Origin: RGIG6904 sp024680835
GTDB lineage: Bacteria; Bacillota; Clostridia; Lachnospirales; Lachnospiraceae
Assembly: GCA_024680835.1 (NCBI GenBank)
Contig: JAILBP010000267.1
Span: 1-8,236 of the forward strand
Reading direction: 5' to 3'
Length of the DNA: 8,236 nt
The notes under the pieces were generated by a model. That model had not been told where the DNA came from and did no database searches. It saw only the letters and a list, made by a program, of their open reading frames with translations. A program made the position numbers and the translations under genes. This document shows positions 5,624-8,236 of this stretch, piece after piece; position 1 is the stretch's first letter; each line of letters opens with the position of its first letter.

Positions 5624-6432
5624 TGGCATTTACAAACGAACAACTTGAAAGATATTCACGCCACATAATACTGAATGAGGTTGGTGTGAAAGGACAGAAG
5701 AAGCTTTTAAATTCAAAGGTTCTGATAATAGGCGCCGGCGGTCTGGGCTCACCGGCTGCGCTCTATCTTGCGGCAGCGGGCGTGGGCACCATAGGCATAG
5801 CGGATGCAGACGTGGTGGATCTCTCAAATCTGCAGAGACAGGTTATACATACAACAAACGATCTTGGGAAAAAGAAAGTTGAATCTGCAGCCGAGACCAT
5901 ACGAGCCATCAATCCGGACGTTACGGTGAACACCTATCATGATTTTGTGAGCAGCTACAACATCATGGATCTCATAAAGGACTATGATTTTATACTGGAT
6001 GGAACGGATAATTTCCCCGCAAAGTTTTTGATAAATGACGCCTGTGTGATGGCAAAGAAACCCTTTTCACACGCGGGCATTATACGTTTCAAGGGTCAGC
6101 TCACCACTATAGTGCCGGGAGAGGGACCATGCTACAGGTGTATCTTTAAGAATCCACCGCCAAAGGATGCTGTACCCACATGCAAGCAGGCGGGTGTCAT
6201 CGGAGCCATGGGCGGCGTCATAGGTTCCCTTCAGGCGATGGAGGCTATCAAGTACATAACAGGCGTGGGAGAACTTCTGGTGGGATATCTGCTCACCTAT
6301 GATGCCCTGACCATGGAATTTCATAAGATCAAGCTGCCGCCCAGGGGAAAGGGCTGTGCAGTATGTTCGGACACTCCCACCATCACGGAGCTTATCGATT
6401 ATGAGCAGGTTGCCTGCGAATTAAAACATTGA
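5623..6432 (+). CDS. ThiF/MoeB-like adenylating enzyme, HcyF type
   Basis: E1-like cytoplasmic enzyme, 269 residues, expected to adenylate the carrier's C-terminal glycine with ATP and allow its conversion to a thiocarboxylate. Motifs in order: YSRHIILNEVGVKGQKKL at the N-terminus, nucleotide loop GAGGLGS (37-43), the D-x-V-D-L-SNLQRQ segment, DGTDNFPAKFLINDAC, zinc pair C170-x2-C173, Cys187 in PTCKQAGV (position of the ThiF Cys that forms the acyl disulfide), and second zinc pair C245-x2-C248. No rhodanese domain is fused, so sulfur must come from sulfide or a separate carrier. The start overlaps the carrier stop by one base (TGATG), implying coupled synthesis of the two partners. The length fits bacterial ThiF/MoeB without extensions. 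General MoeB or ThiF function is the alternative. Confidence 0.88.
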   Translation: MAFTNEQLERYSRHIILNEVGVKGQKKLLNSKVLIIGAGGLGSPAALYLAAAGVGTIGIADADVVDLSNLQRQVIHTTNDLGKKKVESAAETIRAINPDVTVNTYHDFVSSYNIMDLIKDYDFILDGTDNFPAKFLINDACVMAKKPFSHAGIIRFKGQLTTIVPGEGPCYRCIFKNPPPKDAVPTCKQAGVIGAMGGVIGSLQAMEAIKYITGVGELLVGYLLTYDALTMEFHKIKLPPRGKGCAVCSDTPTITELIDYEQVACELKH

Positions 6433-6443
6433 CGGAGTACAAG

Positions 6444-6875
6444 ATGAAGATAACAATATCCAGAGAGGATTTTGACAGGATCTGTGAACATGCGTTGTCA
6501 GAGAGACCGGATGAGGCCTGCGGACTTCTGGCAGGGATTGATGGGGAGGACGGTGTGAGGGAGATTAAAAAGGTATATCTTTTGACCAATATCGATCACA
6601 CCAATGAGCATTTCAGTATCGACCCCAGGGAACAGTTAAAGGCTGTCAAAGACATGAGGGAAAAGGGGCTGCAGCCCATAGGAAACTGGCACTCTCATCC
6701 GGAATCGCCCTCAAGACCCTCTGAGGAGGATAAGAGACTTGCCAATGACAGCAAGGCCAGTTACCTGATCCTGTCATTGATGGAGGAGGGAAATCCTGTG
6801 TTGAACGCATTTCATATCGAGAGTGTTGACGGAGAAAAGACGGTGAGAAAAGAGGAACTTGTGATAGAGGACTGA
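6444..6875 (+). CDS. JAMM/M67 zinc metalloprotease, HcyD/Mec+ type
   Basis: Single-domain zinc isopeptidase-like protease of 143 residues. The complete JAMM site is visible: Glu24 in DEACGLL, His83 and His85 in WHSHP, Ser93 and Asp96 in the HxH-x7-S-x2-D pattern. Relatives cut after the glycine tail of ubiquitin-like sulfur carriers: Mec+ releases Cys from CysO-Cys, and HcyD removes the extra residue of HcyS. Here the probable substrate is the Gly-Gly-Gly-Phe tail of the carrier two genes upstream. I chose ATG 6444 because GGAG (6434-6437) is 6 bases away; a TTG at 6429 overlapping the previous stop is possible and would add five residues. Translation is probably coupled with the ThiF-like gene. 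Confidence 0.87.
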   Translation: MKITISREDFDRICEHALSERPDEACGLLAGIDGEDGVREIKKVYLLTNIDHTNEHFSIDPREQLKAVKDMREKGLQPIGNWHSHPESPSRPSEEDKRLANDSKASYLILSLMEEGNPVLNAFHIESVDGEKTVRKEELVIED

Positions 6876-6893
6876 GGGAGGTAAAGATAGAAC

Positions 6894-7145
6894 ATGTCTG
6901 ATTTAGGATTTGAAGTTGATGATAAAGTAGATATAACGGATGTGGTGTGCCCGGTGACTTTTGTAAAGACCAAGGTGGCGCTGGAAGAGCTGGATGACGG
7001 GCAGATACTGCAGGTCCACCTGAATGAAGGCGAGCCGGTGCAGAATGTCCCCAGGAGCGTTAAGGATGAGGGACATGTTATTCTGAAACTTACCGATAAT
7101 GAGGACGGAACCTACGAGATGTACATCAGAAAAGTCGGAGATTGA
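6894..7145 (+). CDS. TusA-like small sulfur carrier protein
   Basis: Protein of 83 residues resembling the TusA/SirA family of small sulfurtransferases, which carry sulfur as a persulfide on one Cys. The family pattern appears as VDITDVVCPVTFVKTKVALEEL with Cys19-Pro20, the helix after it, and LQVHLNEGEPVQNVPRSVKDEG in the second half. The usual CPxP motif reads CPVT here, so the second Pro is lost while the Cys is kept. The frame has a ribosome site GGAGG (6877-6881) 12 bases upstream, rather far. It is the last gene before the terminator and 18 bases after the protease gene, so it is clearly in the unit. It may pass sulfur to the ThiF-like enzyme or hold sulfide after sulfite reduction (inference). 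Confidence 0.78.
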   Translation: MSDLGFEVDDKVDITDVVCPVTFVKTKVALEELDDGQILQVHLNEGEPVQNVPRSVKDEGHVILKLTDNEDGTYEMYIRKVGD

Positions 7146-7164
7146 CAGCATTTTTAATAACGGA

Positions 7165-7205
7165 AAAAGACCCGATCATGCCGTAAGGCAATGGTCGGGT
7201 CTTTT
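7165..7205. terminator. Bidirectional intrinsic terminator
   Basis: AAAAGACCCGA (7165-7175) pairs perfectly with TCGGGTCTTTT (7195-7205). The inner part continues as TCATGCC with GGCAATGG, with one bulged A and a G-U pair, closing on a GTAA tetraloop (7183-7186). The A-tract and T-tract give a U-run on either strand, so it can end both the sulfur operon and the convergent GH43 transcript. Confidence 0.9.
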
Positions 7206-7237
7206 GAATGCATATGTTCCGGTCGCTTCTCTACGGT

Positions 7238-8236
7238 TTAAGAAAAGCGCCAGTCTATTATCTCGTAGCCCTCTCCGTAGAAGGTGAAGAAAACATCATT
7301 TAGTCCGGTTACAGTGGTATCTAAGTTTGTTTCAATGACAGTGGTTTCATTTCCGTCACCTTTTACGGGAATGTAGGCGATAACATCGCCGGCGGGGAAT
7401 TTGGTGGTCACGCGGATAGCTCCTTCTTTTCCGTTGGTCTTTACGGTGGCTGTTATCTTCGATGCACCGGATGTTCCGAAATCCACACCCTGAAGCTTTA
7501 TGAAATCTCCGCTGTCAATGGCGGTTAATAGCATGTTGCCGCAGCCGTATTTTTTGCTGGTGTCATCTGAGGGAGCAGTATCAACACCGCCCATCACAGC
7601 AAAGGTTGCTGCATTTATGGTCTGATAGGGATTGAAGGCGCCGACCTGTTTTCTGCCCTCTCTTGTCATGGGGGTGTTTCCTATGGTGCCGTCCTCTGCG
7701 ATGGTCAGCTCATCTATGCCGGTGGAACGGTAGCCGTGAAGGATGCCCTGTTCTTTTTCCAGCATGCGTGAGTGGTAGGTTATATACCACTGATCCTTGA
7801 ACTTAAATACGGCATGATGATTGTTGCCGCCTACACCGAAATAGAATTCCGGGTTTTTGAGGATTCTTTCTTTGAAGGTGAAGGGGCCTAAAGGTTTATC
7901 GCTTTCCATCACGCAGATCTCACCGTTTTCGATGCCGTACTCGCTCTTGCCCGCATCATCAACACTGAAGTTACAGCAGTAGGTGTAATAGTATCTGCCG
8001 TTAAATTTGTGGATGCCCGAATCCTCGAAAAGGTAAGGTGCATCGATGACCTTCGGCACATCCTTGAGGCTCATCATGTCCTCACCCAGCTCGGCACATC
8101 TTGCGGTCATGGGGTGGGCTGCCTTGCCCTTTGGAACTCCGCCGCCAAAGTAAATATAGGATCTTCCGTCATCATCGGTCAGAACGGCAGGATCAAAGAG
8201 CCATTCCACATTGCCGCAGTTTTCCATGTCTCTGCG
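7238..8236 (-). CDS. GH43 family glycoside hydrolase with C-terminal CBM6 (5'-truncated by window)
   Basis: Likely arabinofuranosidase/xylosidase acting on plant hemicellulose side chains. The frame is open through the right edge, so the first beta-propeller blades, the catalytic-base Asp and any signal peptide are missing; 332 residues are visible. Counting from the edge, FDPAVLTDDDGRSYIYFGG holds the pKa-modulating Asp15, APYLFEDSGIHKFNGRYYYTY holds the probable general acid Glu71, and GGNNHH (136-141) has the His often found at the propeller centre. From about residue 202 (FNPYQTINAA) to the end WRFS the sequence fits a CBM6 beta-sandwich (DFIKLQGVDFG, GYEIIDWRFS). Stop TAA is at 7240-7238. 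The arrangement resembles arabinoxylan arabinofuranohydrolases; the exact substrate is not readable. Convergent to, and functionally unrelated to, the sulfur genes. Confidence 0.88.
   Translation of the reverse strand, partial: RRDMENCGNVEWLFDPAVLTDDDGRSYIYFGGGVPKGKAAHPMTARCAELGEDMMSLKDVPKVIDAPYLFEDSGIHKFNGRYYYTYCCNFSVDDAGKSEYGIENGEICVMESDKPLGPFTFKERILKNPEFYFGVGGNNHHAVFKFKDQWYITYHSRMLEKEQGILHGYRSTGIDELTIAEDGTIGNTPMTREGRKQVGAFNPYQTINAATFAVMGGVDTAPSDDTSKKYGCGNMLLTAIDSGDFIKLQGVDFGTSGASKITATVKTNGKEGAIRVTTKFPAGDVIAYIPVKGDGNETTVIETNLDTTVTGLNDVFFTFYGEGYEIIDWRFS

Noticed and set aside
5417..6432. Thiamine biosynthesis (ThiS-ThiF) assignment
   Set aside because: No ThiG, ThiH or other thiamine genes and no visible TPP riboswitch; the capped tail plus JAMM protease plus MetY fits the homocysteine pathway better.
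1..8236. tRNA, rRNA, CRISPR, insertion sequence or prophage features
   Set aside because: No spaced direct repeats, transposase or tRNA-like cloverleaf was noticed by eye on either strand.

Overview
The window looks like part of a low-to-mid GC Firmicutes chromosome, most likely a gut or rumen Lachnospiraceae (Butyrivibrio-like) anaerobe. The signs are strong GGAGG ribosome sites, heavy AGA/AGG/ATA codon use, tightly overlapped operon genes, a siroheme sulfite reductase of the anaerobic AsrC type, and a GH43-CBM6 plant-polysaccharide enzyme next door. The taxonomic placement is inference.

Layout: (1) bases 1-203 hold the 5' end of an unrecognised minus-strand gene that runs off the left edge. 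(2) Bases 204-467 are a divergent control region with an extended -10 promoter for the minus-strand gene, a 13-bp palindrome in its leader, and a perfect 21-bp dyad upstream of the plus-strand operon. (3) Bases 468-3953 form a compact operon: an AsrC-like siroheme/ferredoxin sulfite reductase and a complete FecBCD-type importer (lipoprotein, permease, ATPase), with gene junctions overlapping or abutting. (4) Bases 4062-5291 encode a PLP O-acetylhomoserine sulfhydrylase (MetY type) behind its own good sigma-A promoter. (5) Bases 5417-7145 encode a ThiS-like sulfur carrier, a ThiF/MoeB-like activating enzyme, a JAMM/M67 metalloprotease and a TusA-like protein, closed by a strong bidirectional terminator at 7165-7205. 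(6) Bases 7238-8236 carry the 3' part of a convergent GH43-CBM6 gene.

How the genes work together (inference from known families): sulfite is reduced to sulfide. The JAMM protease trims the carrier tail to expose its glycines. The ThiF-like enzyme adenylates the carrier C-terminus, and sulfide converts it to a thiocarboxylate. MetY transfers this sulfur to O-acetylhomoserine, giving homocysteine. This is the protein-thiocarboxylate homocysteine route described for Wolinella succinogenes (HcyS/HcyF/HcyD with MetY). Features here that are not part of the core described pathway are the physically linked FecBCD importer of unknown substrate, the TusA-like protein, and a lone AsrC-like reductase without AsrA/AsrB. 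The carrier ends in three glycines plus one phenylalanine, which explains why a protease is needed.
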